A stretch of DNA of 5,399 nucleotides. Source: Desulfocapsa sp. Lineage in GTDB: Bacteria; Desulfobacterota; Desulfobulbia; Desulfobulbales; Desulfocapsaceae. Position numbers and translations under genes: made by a program. The notes beneath the pieces were generated by a model. The model was not told the origin of the DNA. It worked only from the letters and a program-made list of their open reading frames with translations, and did no database searches. Location: the NCBI GenBank assembly GCA_029942265.1, contig JAOZTO010000198.1, positions 1 to 5,399 on the forward strand, written 5' to 3'. Positions 1-5,399 of this stretch are shown here, piece by piece (position 1 is the stretch's first letter; every line of letters begins with the position of its first letter).

Positions 1-1
1 A

Positions 2-73
2 GATAGCGAGGTACGAGACTTCGAAATGCTATTAAATCAACGGACTCATAAATACACAAAAGACATATTTTGA
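2..73 (+). CDS. Probable C-terminal end of an upstream gene (partial)
   Basis: The frame starting at base 2 stays open for 23 codons and ends at TGA 71-73, while the other two + frames meet stops within about 35 bases. The tail reads DSEVRDFEMLLNQRTHKY followed by TKDIF. It is charged and helix-like and resembles a soluble protein end, but I do not recognise a family. The stop lies 11 bases before the ATG of the ABC ATPase and inside that gene's ribosome binding site, a spacing typical of genes in one operon. A stretch this short can be open by chance, so the call rests mainly on position. No start is visible because the gene would begin left of the window. Confidence 0.4.
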   Translation, partial: DSEVRDFEMLLNQRTHKYTKDIF

Positions 74-76
74 GAG
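72..76 (+). promoter_or_regulatory. Ribosome binding site of the ABC ATPase gene
   Basis: GAGAG lies 8 bases before ATG 85 and has the right spacing for a Shine-Dalgarno element. This favours ATG 85 over the in-frame TTG at 70 and GTG at 76, which either precede or overlap the element. Confidence 0.5.
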
Positions 77-84
77 TGACAGTA

Positions 85-822
85 ATGAAAAATGAAAAAG
101 ACTTGCAGTCGCCCGATGATGGAGTGGAACTGGCAATTGAGGATTTATTCAAAACATACACCATGGGAGAGGTGAAAGTCCCCGTACTCCGAGGTATTGA
201 TGCAAATATTACTCGTGGTGAGTTAACTGTTATCTTGGGTGCATCCGGTTCCGGAAAAAGCACTCTTCTTAATATGATTGGCGGCATTGATCGCCCATCT
301 TCTGGGAAAATTCATTTCGATAATCACAATATTGCTGAATTTACAGATAAACAGCTAACGCAGTATCGTCGAACACATATCGGTTTTGTTTTTCAATTTT
401 ACAATCTGGTACCCACGTTGACGGCAACTGAAAATGTACAGGTATCCACCGAAGTTTGTGATGATCCAATGGATCCAGAAAAAGCACTGGAGATGGTTGG
501 GCTTGGGGATCGTTTGGGGCATTTTCCTGCACAGCTTTCAGGTGGCCAACAGCAACGTGTAGCCATTGCCCGTGCGCTTGCCAAAAAACCGCGTCTGATG
601 TTGTGTGATGAACCCACAGGGGCGCTTGATCATGAAACAAGTATCATTGTTCTAAATTTACTTCAAAAATTGAACCGGGATATGGGGACAACCATCGTAA
701 TGATTACCCATGCTCGTCCTATCTCTCAATTTGCTAACAGGATTATCGAAATTAGTGACGGAATGGTGGCAAGAGTTCAAAACAATCCCAAACCCAAAAA
801 AGCTAAGGACCTTGACTGGTGA
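85..822 (+). CDS. ABC transporter ATP-binding protein, LolD/MacB/YbbA type
   Basis: This 245-residue cytoplasmic ATPase would power the FtsX-type permease encoded next to it; two copies normally form the ATP-hydrolysing dimer. Counting from ATG 85, all core elements are intact: Walker [10 protein letters not shown] at 52-60, Q-loop glutamine near 104 in [18 protein letters not shown], signature LSGGQQQR at 151-158, Walker B LMLCDEP with catalytic Glu near 176, D-loop GALD at 179-182 and H-loop His near 209 (MITHA). The [14 protein letters not shown] segment and the length are typical of the LolD/MacB/YbbA branch, which works with mechanotransmitting permeases rather than with classic importers. 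An in-frame TTG at 70 would add five residues but has no good ribosome site. The C-terminal tail ([12 protein letters not shown]) is basic and low in complexity. The stop overlaps the start of the permease gene by four bases, so the two are very likely co-translated. The function as an ATPase is secure; the transported substrate is unknown. Confidence 0.95.
   Translation: MKNEKDLQSPDDGVELAIEDLFKTYTMGEVKVPVLRGIDANITRGELTVILGASGSGKSTLLNMIGGIDRPSSGKIHFDNHNIAEFTDKQLTQYRRTHIGFVFQFYNLVPTLTATENVQVSTEVCDDPMDPEKALEMVGLGDRLGHFPAQLSGGQQQRVAIARALAKKPRLMLCDEPTGALDHETSIIVLNLLQKLNRDMGTTIVMITHARPISQFANRIIEISDGMVARVQNNPKPKKAKDLDW
805..809 (+). promoter_or_regulatory. Ribosome binding site of the permease gene, inside the ATPase gene
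   Basis: AAGGA lies 9 bases before GTG 819, within the last codons of the ATPase. It supports the non-ATG start at 819 and, with the GTGA stop/start overlap at 819-822, suggests translational coupling that would keep ATPase and permease in proportion. Confidence 0.6.
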
Positions 823-3197
823 GTGTTCTCGATAAAAAACGGCGCCGAGATCTCGTTGCACTCCGAGGTATGCTGCTGGCTGTTGGTGCAATTGTTGCAA
901 TTGGCGTAGGTTCTTATATTGGAATGCTTGCAACCTATGTTAATCTCAGTCAGGCTAAAAGCCACTATTATGCACAGTCTCGAATGGCTGATTTTTGGAT
1001 TGACCTGAAAAAAGCACCACTTAATGAAGTGGAACGATTACGCAAACTTCCCGGTGTTGCTGACTTACGCGAGCGTATTAGTTTTCCCATTCGTGTTGAT
1101 CTTGAAGGTGTCGAACAGCTTGTGTCCGGCATGGCGCTGTCCATGCCTTCGGAGCAAAAACCGGTTATCAACGATTTTATTATTACGAGTGGTGGCTATT
1201 TCACTGCAACTCGCAGAAATGAGGTCATTGTATCGGAAAAATTTGCCAAGGCACGTGATATTGAACCGGGTGATATGCTACATTTGATTATGGATGGACA
1301 GCGCAAGAAAGTATATGTTATCGGCACTGCAATCAGCCCGGAATTTATCTACTGTACTCCTCCGGGAAGTCTTGTAGCGCAGGCAAAGAACTATGGCGTT
1401 TTCTTTATGAAGCGGGACTATATGGAAGATGTTTTTGGCTTCCATGGTGCATGTAACAATGTGGTGGGTATGCTTACACCTGATGCACTTCAACATAATC
1501 CATCTGCTATTCTCAAACAGCTAACCGAGGCACTTGATAATAATGGCGTATTCACCAGTTATCTGCTGAAAAACCAGATGTCCAATGCTACCTTGTCGTC
1601 TGAAATGAGCGGTGTGCAGTCCATGGCTACATTTTTACCGATTATGTTTCTGCTTATTGCCGCTCTCATACTCAACGTATTGATGATTCGTATTGCCGAA
1701 CAGCAGCGAACAATTGTGGGAACTTTAAAGGCATTGGGATATTACAATAAACAGATATTCTGGCATTTTATTCAATTTGGCATTGTTGTCGGTGTCCTTG
1801 GCGGGCTGGCCGGATGTCTATTAGGTTATTTGATTTCCGGAAGTATGACCATTCTCTACAAAGGATTCTTTGAATTTCCACATTTGGCGAATCAACTGTA
1901 TCCGGGAATAATGGTATCTGGCGAAGCGATAGCACTGGTTTTTGCAGTTTTGGGTACGGTCCATGGTGTCCGACTCGTTGCAAAATTAAATCCTGCGGAA
2001 GCCATGCAGGAACAGGCTCCTCCAGTTGGTGGATCAGTGTTTCTTGAACGTTGGACATGGTTTTGGGCGCAGCTTGATTTTCGCTGGCAGATGATTCTTC
2101 GTGGTCAACTTCGTAATAAAGTTCGTTCAATTATTGCTATTCTTGCTGGTGCTCTTGGTGCTGCTGTTGTGGTTATGGCTCTTGGCTTAAACAATTCAAC
2201 AGATATGATGATTTCTTTCCAGTTTGACAAAGTCATGCGTAATGATTTTTCAGTTTCCTTTCGTAATGAACAGCCGGAAGAAGCACTCGATATGGCAAAG
2301 CGTATCCCCGGTGTGTTGAAGGCTGAGCCATTGTTTAATGTTGCAGGTACTTTTGTCAGCAAGAATCATCAGAAGAAAGGTGTTATCACTGGATTACTGC
2401 CAGACGGGATTATGACTGTTCCCCATGATGCCGCAGGTAAGGTTGTTTCGGTGCCGTCAACAGGTGTTTTAATAACAGTTCGGATGGCAAAACTGCTTGA
2501 TGTACAGGAAGGCGATACGATTTATTTTACTCCGGTAAAGGGAATACGGCAGAAACATGAAATAACAGTTGTGAAAATCATTAAAAGTATGCTCGGTATG
2601 GTTGTTTATGCAGATTATAATTATTTAAATCATATGCTTGGAGAATCATCAACTATAACTGATATACAACTGAAAACTGCATTTACCCCAGCAGAAAAGA
2701 CAAATTTTTATGCACATCTAAAGGAAATGCCGCAAACTCAAACGATTGGTGATGTTCAAGAACAGAAGAAGGCAATGCAGGTTCAGTTCCAGTCTATGTT
2801 GGTCATGTCGGCAGTTATGGTTCTTTTTGCAGCGATCATTTTCTTTGGTTCTGTGTTAAATGCCTCCCTGATTGCTATTTCAGAACGTAAACGTGAAATT
2901 GCTACGTTTCGTGTGCTTGGCTATACACCGGGCGAAGTAAGCAGTATTTTTTTAAGAGAGAATATGGTTCTTAATGTCATCGGTGCTATTTTAGGAATGC
3001 CGCTGGGATATTATCTCCTTGCGGGTATGTTACAATCGTATCAGACCGATGCTTTTTCATTTCCAACCTATGTTGCTTTTAGTACATGGGGTTATACCTT
3101 TGTGCTGGCAGTTCTTTTTGTTCTTACTGCACAGTGGGTTGTGCATCGAAGCATTCTGAAGCTTAATTGGACTGAGGCATTAAGTATGAAAGGGTAA
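819..3197 (+). CDS. ABC transporter permease with two tandem FtsX-type halves
   Basis: This 792-residue inner-membrane protein is the permease partner of the preceding ATPase. I read eight membrane segments in two four-helix units. Half 1 has TM1 near 17-42, a periplasmic MacB-like domain at about 43-268, then TMs near 271-292, 316-342 and 365-388. Half 2 has a TM near 436-458, a periplasmic domain at about 460-655, then TMs near 658-682, 712-738 and 757-778. The duplication shows in matching segments: IAEQQRTIVGTLKALGYYNK (292-311) against ISERKREIATFRVLGYTPGE (687-706), which are the coupling regions facing the ATPase; NEVIVSEKFAKARDIEPGD (134-152) against TGVLITVRMAKLLDVQEGD (548-566); and KLNPAEAM (389-396) against KLNWTEAL (781-788). 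Size and layout resemble YbbP-like permeases of the type VII ABC superfamily, and the N-terminal style (KKRRRDLVALRG) fits a proteobacterial family usually found with a HlyD adaptor. The GTG start is set by the overlap and AAGGA upstream. The substrate cannot be inferred; export or envelope lipid handling is most plausible. Confidence 0.92.
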   Translation: MSVLDKKRRRDLVALRGMLLAVGAIVAIGVGSYIGMLATYVNLSQAKSHYYAQSRMADFWIDLKKAPLNEVERLRKLPGVADLRERISFPIRVDLEGVEQLVSGMALSMPSEQKPVINDFIITSGGYFTATRRNEVIVSEKFAKARDIEPGDMLHLIMDGQRKKVYVIGTAISPEFIYCTPPGSLVAQAKNYGVFFMKRDYMEDVFGFHGACNNVVGMLTPDALQHNPSAILKQLTEALDNNGVFTSYLLKNQMSNATLSSEMSGVQSMATFLPIMFLLIAALILNVLMIRIAEQQRTIVGTLKALGYYNKQIFWHFIQFGIVVGVLGGLAGCLLGYLISGSMTILYKGFFEFPHLANQLYPGIMVSGEAIALVFAVLGTVHGVRLVAKLNPAEAMQEQAPPVGGSVFLERWTWFWAQLDFRWQMILRGQLRNKVRSIIAILAGALGAAVVVMALGLNNSTDMMISFQFDKVMRNDFSVSFRNEQPEEALDMAKRIPGVLKAEPLFNVAGTFVSKNHQKKGVITGLLPDGIMTVPHDAAGKVVSVPSTGVLITVRMAKLLDVQEGDTIYFTPVKGIRQKHEITVVKIIKSMLGMVVYADYNYLNHMLGESSTITDIQLKTAFTPAEKTNFYAHLKEMPQTQTIGDVQEQKKAMQVQFQSMLVMSAVMVLFAAIIFFGSVLNASLIAISERKREIATFRVLGYTPGEVSSIFLRENMVLNVIGAILGMPLGYYLLAGMLQSYQTDAFSFPTYVAFSTWGYTFVLAVLFVLTAQWVVHRSILKLNWTEALSMKG

Positions 3198-3261
3198 TGT
3201 GATTTGAGTTTGGGCTGTTTTTGAACCCAACCCGATAATAATCAACAACAAGGAACAGAGT
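3198..3261 (+). other. Intergenic spacer with a weak hairpin
   Basis: The 64 bases between permease and adaptor contain TTGGG (3210-3214) and CCCAA (3226-3230), able to form a 5-base-pair stem with an 11-base loop. No T-run follows, so it is not a convincing rho-independent terminator. No clear promoter is seen, and the adaptor is probably transcribed by read-through from the permease. Confidence 0.35.
3250..3254 (+). promoter_or_regulatory. Ribosome binding site of the adaptor gene
   Basis: AAGGA lies 7 bases before ATG 3262, which is near-ideal spacing and fixes the start of the membrane fusion protein. Confidence 0.7.
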
Positions 3262-4470
3262 ATGGCAAATAAACCGAAAAGAAAATTTGGGAAAATCGTT
3301 ATTGGTATTGTTGTTTTGCTACTTGTTGGCTTAGGAGCATATACCGAGTTGACCCGAAAAACACCAGTACAGACTGCTGTAGCCTCGAAAGGCACTATTT
3401 ATCAATATATAGATGAACGTGCCAGAACAACTCTGCCTCATGTTTACCATATAACCATGCCTGAAAACGGACGTATACAGCCGATAGTACTGACGGCTGG
3501 AACGGCTGTTAAGAAAGGTCAGGTACTGGCTACACTTGATAAGGCCGATCTGGAAAATGCCATGGAAGAAAGCCATGATATTGTTGATGCGATGATGAAT
3601 GCTGTCAAGGCCTCCGTCGCTCAGATAAAGGCATCACAGGCGAATGTGGATTTTTCAGAATGGCTTTGGGAAGCACAAAAAAAGCTCTATTCAAAAGAAC
3701 AAACCAGTGAATTGGTAGAAAAAAAAGCACGTAAGGATTTTCTTGAAAGTAAGGTGGAGCTTGAACAGAATCATGCGGATTCTTACTCAATGCAGGCACT
3801 CTATTCTGCTACAAAATTGTTGCCTTTGTATGTTGGCCGTCGCCTGAAACGCACTGATGTAAAGAGTCCTGTCCAGGGAGTTATTCTTAAAAGATATGTT
3901 TGGAATGAAAAGGTCATGCAGGCGGGAGACCCACTACTGGATATCGGAAATCTTGATGCTATGCGTGTTACAGCAGATGTTCTGACAGAAGAAGCTGTGA
4001 GTATTCAGGTCGGTGATAGCGTTAGTATTCGTGGTGAAGCAATCGGTGATACGCCTGTTCGTGGTACGGTAACACAGGTAAAACCGCAGGGATTTACCAA
4101 ACTGTCATCCCTTGGTGTTGAGCAGCAGCGTGTGCCGGTTATAATAGATTTTCAACCAGATGATTTAGCGATATTAAAGAGAAAAGGTCGTGCCCTTGGT
4201 TTGGAGTATCGTGTGCGTGTGCGTGTGTTTACAGATAAACAAAAGGATGCAGTTATTGTTCCCCGTACAGTTCTGTTTCGTGGAAATTCTGGAAAGTGGC
4301 AGGCATATGTTGTACAGGCAGGAAAAACCGTTCTGGTTGATTTGGAGATTGGCATAGTCAATGACCAGAATGCTGAGGTTACCAAAGGGATTACTGCCGG
4401 AGACACTGTAATTGTTGCACCTGAGTCAACATTGAAGGATGGTGTTTTAGTGGTGAGTACGAATGGTTAA
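3262..4470 (+). CDS. HlyD/MacA-like periplasmic adaptor (membrane fusion protein)
   Basis: This 402-residue protein is anchored in the inner membrane and reaches into the periplasm, joining the ABC permease to envelope partners. Order of parts: a basic cytoplasmic start (MANKPKRKFGK); one membrane anchor at about 12-29; the first half of the lipoyl domain at about 66-93 (ENGRIQPIVLTAGTAVKKGQ, then VLATLD); an alpha-helical hairpin at about 95-196 with its turn near 143-150; the second lipoyl half at about 197-228 (TDVKSPVQGVILKRYVWNEK); a beta-barrel at about 231-325; and a membrane-proximal domain at about 327-400 that begins KDAVIVPRTVLFR. The split lipoyl motif around a coiled hairpin is diagnostic of the family, and the length is normal for MacA/AcrA-type adaptors. 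There is no lipobox or cysteine, so it is held by the N-terminal helix rather than by lipid. It lies 64 bases after the permease on the same strand, which fits a tripartite export system. No outer-membrane TolC-type gene is present in the window, so such a partner would be encoded elsewhere or may not exist. Confidence 0.92.
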   Translation: MANKPKRKFGKIVIGIVVLLLVGLGAYTELTRKTPVQTAVASKGTIYQYIDERARTTLPHVYHITMPENGRIQPIVLTAGTAVKKGQVLATLDKADLENAMEESHDIVDAMMNAVKASVAQIKASQANVDFSEWLWEAQKKLYSKEQTSELVEKKARKDFLESKVELEQNHADSYSMQALYSATKLLPLYVGRRLKRTDVKSPVQGVILKRYVWNEKVMQAGDPLLDIGNLDAMRVTADVLTEEAVSIQVGDSVSIRGEAIGDTPVRGTVTQVKPQGFTKLSSLGVEQQRVPVIIDFQPDDLAILKRKGRALGLEYRVRVRVFTDKQKDAVIVPRTVLFRGNSGKWQAYVVQAGKTVLVDLEIGIVNDQNAEVTKGITAGDTVIVAPESTLKDGVLVVSTNG

Positions 4471-4590
4471 TATGGATTTTGACATGAATGATGTTGTAAA
4501 AAAAACAGGTGTGATTAAATTATGGAAAGGTAATATAATTTGTTCCGATAATGAGTTAGCTTTTTAAAAACGTATGCGCTTTATATCACA
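4471..4590 (+). other. Intergenic region between transporter operon and sensor-like gene
   Basis: This is an AT-rich 120-base gap. It contains an A-run (4498-4504), a perfect TATAAT (4533-4538) and a short T-run (4561-4565) with no GC-rich stem before it, so no intrinsic terminator can be called. Most of it is also covered by a 34-codon frame (4463-4567) of doubtful significance. The gap is larger than the other spacings in the window and suggests that a new transcription unit may begin here. Confidence 0.4.
4510..4538 (+). promoter_or_regulatory. Candidate sigma-70 promoter for the last gene
   Basis: A perfect -10 box TATAAT sits at 4533-4538. Seventeen bases upstream is GTGATT (4510-4515), matching the -35 consensus TTGACA at three of six positions. 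Transcription would start near 4545, leaving a leader of about 45 bases before ATG 4591. The -35 is weak and the region AT-rich, so this may be a chance match or may need an activator. Confidence 0.35.
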
Positions 4591-5399
4591 ATGAATCCAA
4601 TACGATCAATCATATTTTTTCTGAGTATTTTCTTCTGCTGGATACCTTTATCTCAGGCTCAAGAACTGGAATTACAGGCTGTTACCCTGCAACTTCAATG
4701 GAAGCATCAATTTGAATTTGCTGGGTTTTATGCTGCTATCCATAAGGGTTTTTACGCAAAACATGGTCTCAAAGTCGAGTTACGTGAATACAGCGATGGC
4801 ATGGATGTGGTGGATGAGGTTCTGTCTGGGCGAGTCCAGTACGGTATGTATAATAGCTCCGTTATACAGGCTAGGCTTGAAGGCAAACCTGTTAAATTAT
4901 TAGCGAACTATTTCAAACGATTAGCTCTTGTTCTTCTTGCGTCACCAGAAATTGAAAGTGTGGCGGATTTGCGTGGAAAACGTCTGATGATAGCAGAGAA
5001 GGATCTGGATTCTCCACTACTGAAACTTGCATTTAAACAGGAAGGTTTGCAGGTCGGGAAGGATATTGAAATTATTCCTCATAGCTTTAATAGCGATGCC
5101 TTTATTCAGGGCAAGGTGGATGCAATGTCTGCCTTTATAAGCAATGAACCGTTTGAACTTGAGCAGAAAAGTATAGATTTTAATGTCATTGAACTGTCAA
5201 ATTATATGCGTAGTATGGGAGAGATGTATCTGTTTACCAGCGACGATCAGGCTGATAAACATCCAGAGCAAACCAGAAATTTTATTGAAGCCAGCAATGA
5301 AGGTTGGCGCTATGCCCTAGAGCATAAAGATGAGATTGTTGAACTGATTTTATCTAACTATTCCAGAAAGAAAAATCGTGATGCCCTGCTGTATGAAGC
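4591..5399 (+). CDS. NMT1/THI5-like substrate-binding domain protein, probably a sensor (3' end beyond window)
   Basis: The frame runs 269 codons from ATG 4591 to the window edge without a stop, so it is 3'-truncated. Residues 1-24 look like a Sec signal peptide: basic start MNPIR, hydrophobic core IIFFLSIFFCWIPL, then SQA-Q as the likely cut site; C16 is not in a lipobox. From about residue 30 it matches the NMT1/THI5-like periplasmic binding fold: VTLQLQWKHQFEFAGFYAA (31-49), HKGFYAKHGLKVELRE (51-66), SGRVQYGMYNSS (79-90), VADLRGKRLMI (124-134) and GKVDAMSAFISNEPFEL (174-190). Relatives bind thiamine-pyrimidine precursors or other small molecules. The WKHQFxFAG(F/Y)YAA form is one I associate with the N-terminal input domain of membrane histidine kinases or diguanylate cyclases, but the output part, if any, is outside the window; a free periplasmic binding protein is the alternative. 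The start is the only candidate: a stop lies in frame at 4552-4554 with no other start codon between. No clear ribosome binding site precedes it. Confidence 0.85.
   Translation, partial: MNPIRSIIFFLSIFFCWIPLSQAQELELQAVTLQLQWKHQFEFAGFYAAIHKGFYAKHGLKVELREYSDGMDVVDEVLSGRVQYGMYNSSVIQARLEGKPVKLLANYFKRLALVLLASPEIESVADLRGKRLMIAEKDLDSPLLKLAFKQEGLQVGKDIEIIPHSFNSDAFIQGKVDAMSAFISNEPFELEQKSIDFNVIELSNYMRSMGEMYLFTSDDQADKHPEQTRNFIEASNEGWRYALEHKDEIVELILSNYSRKKNRDALLYE

Noticed and set aside
70..84. TTG at 70 as the ATPase start
   Set aside because: It adds only five residues, has no ribosome binding site before it, and ATG 85 is well spaced from GAGAG.
341..640. A 99-codon minus-strand open frame inside the ATPase gene
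   Set aside because: It lies wholly opposite a gene with intact Walker and signature motifs, has no recognisable domain, and is a shadow of the coding frame. The same applies to the other minus-strand frames opposite the permease and adaptor.
4479..4484. A perfect TTGACA that looks like a -35 box
   Set aside because: At 16-18 bases downstream there is only an A-rich stretch and AAACAG, with no acceptable -10 box.
4560..4570. T-run and A-run resembling an intrinsic terminator
   Set aside because: No GC-rich stem precedes the T-run; the T5A5 tract is only a short self-complementary AT sequence with no loop.
4591..4662. Possible lipoprotein signal around C16 of the last gene
   Set aside because: The residues before the cysteine (IFFC) do not fit a lipobox and hydrophobic sequence continues past it to a good SQA signal peptidase I site.
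4712..4903. A 63-codon + strand open frame
   Set aside because: It is out of frame with the longer open frame 4591-5399, whose translation clearly matches the NMT1/THI5-like fold, so it is a shadow.

Overview
The window comes from a Gram-negative bacterium with low-to-mid 40s percent GC (estimated by eye). The evidence is a periplasmic adaptor protein, an FtsX/MacB-type ABC permease and a Sec-exported substrate-binding domain. Codon choice and gene styles would fit a marine or anaerobic proteobacterium such as the Desulfovibrio-type sulfate reducers, but nothing here fixes the genus. All supported genes are on the + strand and no mobile element, RNA gene or CRISPR array is visible.

Layout. 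Bases 2-73 are an open frame that probably ends an upstream gene. Bases 85-822 encode a complete ABC ATPase of the LolD/MacB/YbbA type. It overlaps by four bases (GTGA, 819-822) a 792-residue permease (819-3197) built from two FtsX-type halves in tandem. After a 64-base gap with a good ribosome binding site comes a HlyD/MacA-like membrane fusion protein (3262-4470). A 120-base gap (4471-4590) holds a perfect TATAAT box but no convincing terminator. The last gene (4591 to the window edge) starts with a signal peptide followed by an NMT1/THI5-like substrate-binding domain and is cut by the window end.

How the genes work together. The ATPase, tandem permease and adaptor look like one operon encoding a type VII (mechanotransmission) ABC system. 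The ATPase dimer would sit under the pseudo-dimeric permease, and the adaptor would link it across the periplasm, possibly to a TolC-like channel encoded elsewhere. The substrate (drug, lipid, peptide or other envelope compound) cannot be read from sequence. The final gene probably belongs to a separate unit: this binding-domain type is often the sensor part of a membrane histidine kinase or diguanylate cyclase, so it could sense a small molecule rather than import it.

The three-gene transporter arrangement is a known one in Proteobacteria, although such systems are mostly uncharacterised. I do not see a clearly new system here. The points most worth checking are a pair of periplasmic cysteines in the permease, the FxFP motif repeated in both permease halves, an adaptor hairpin tip that lacks the usual arginine, and the identity of the truncated sensor-like gene.
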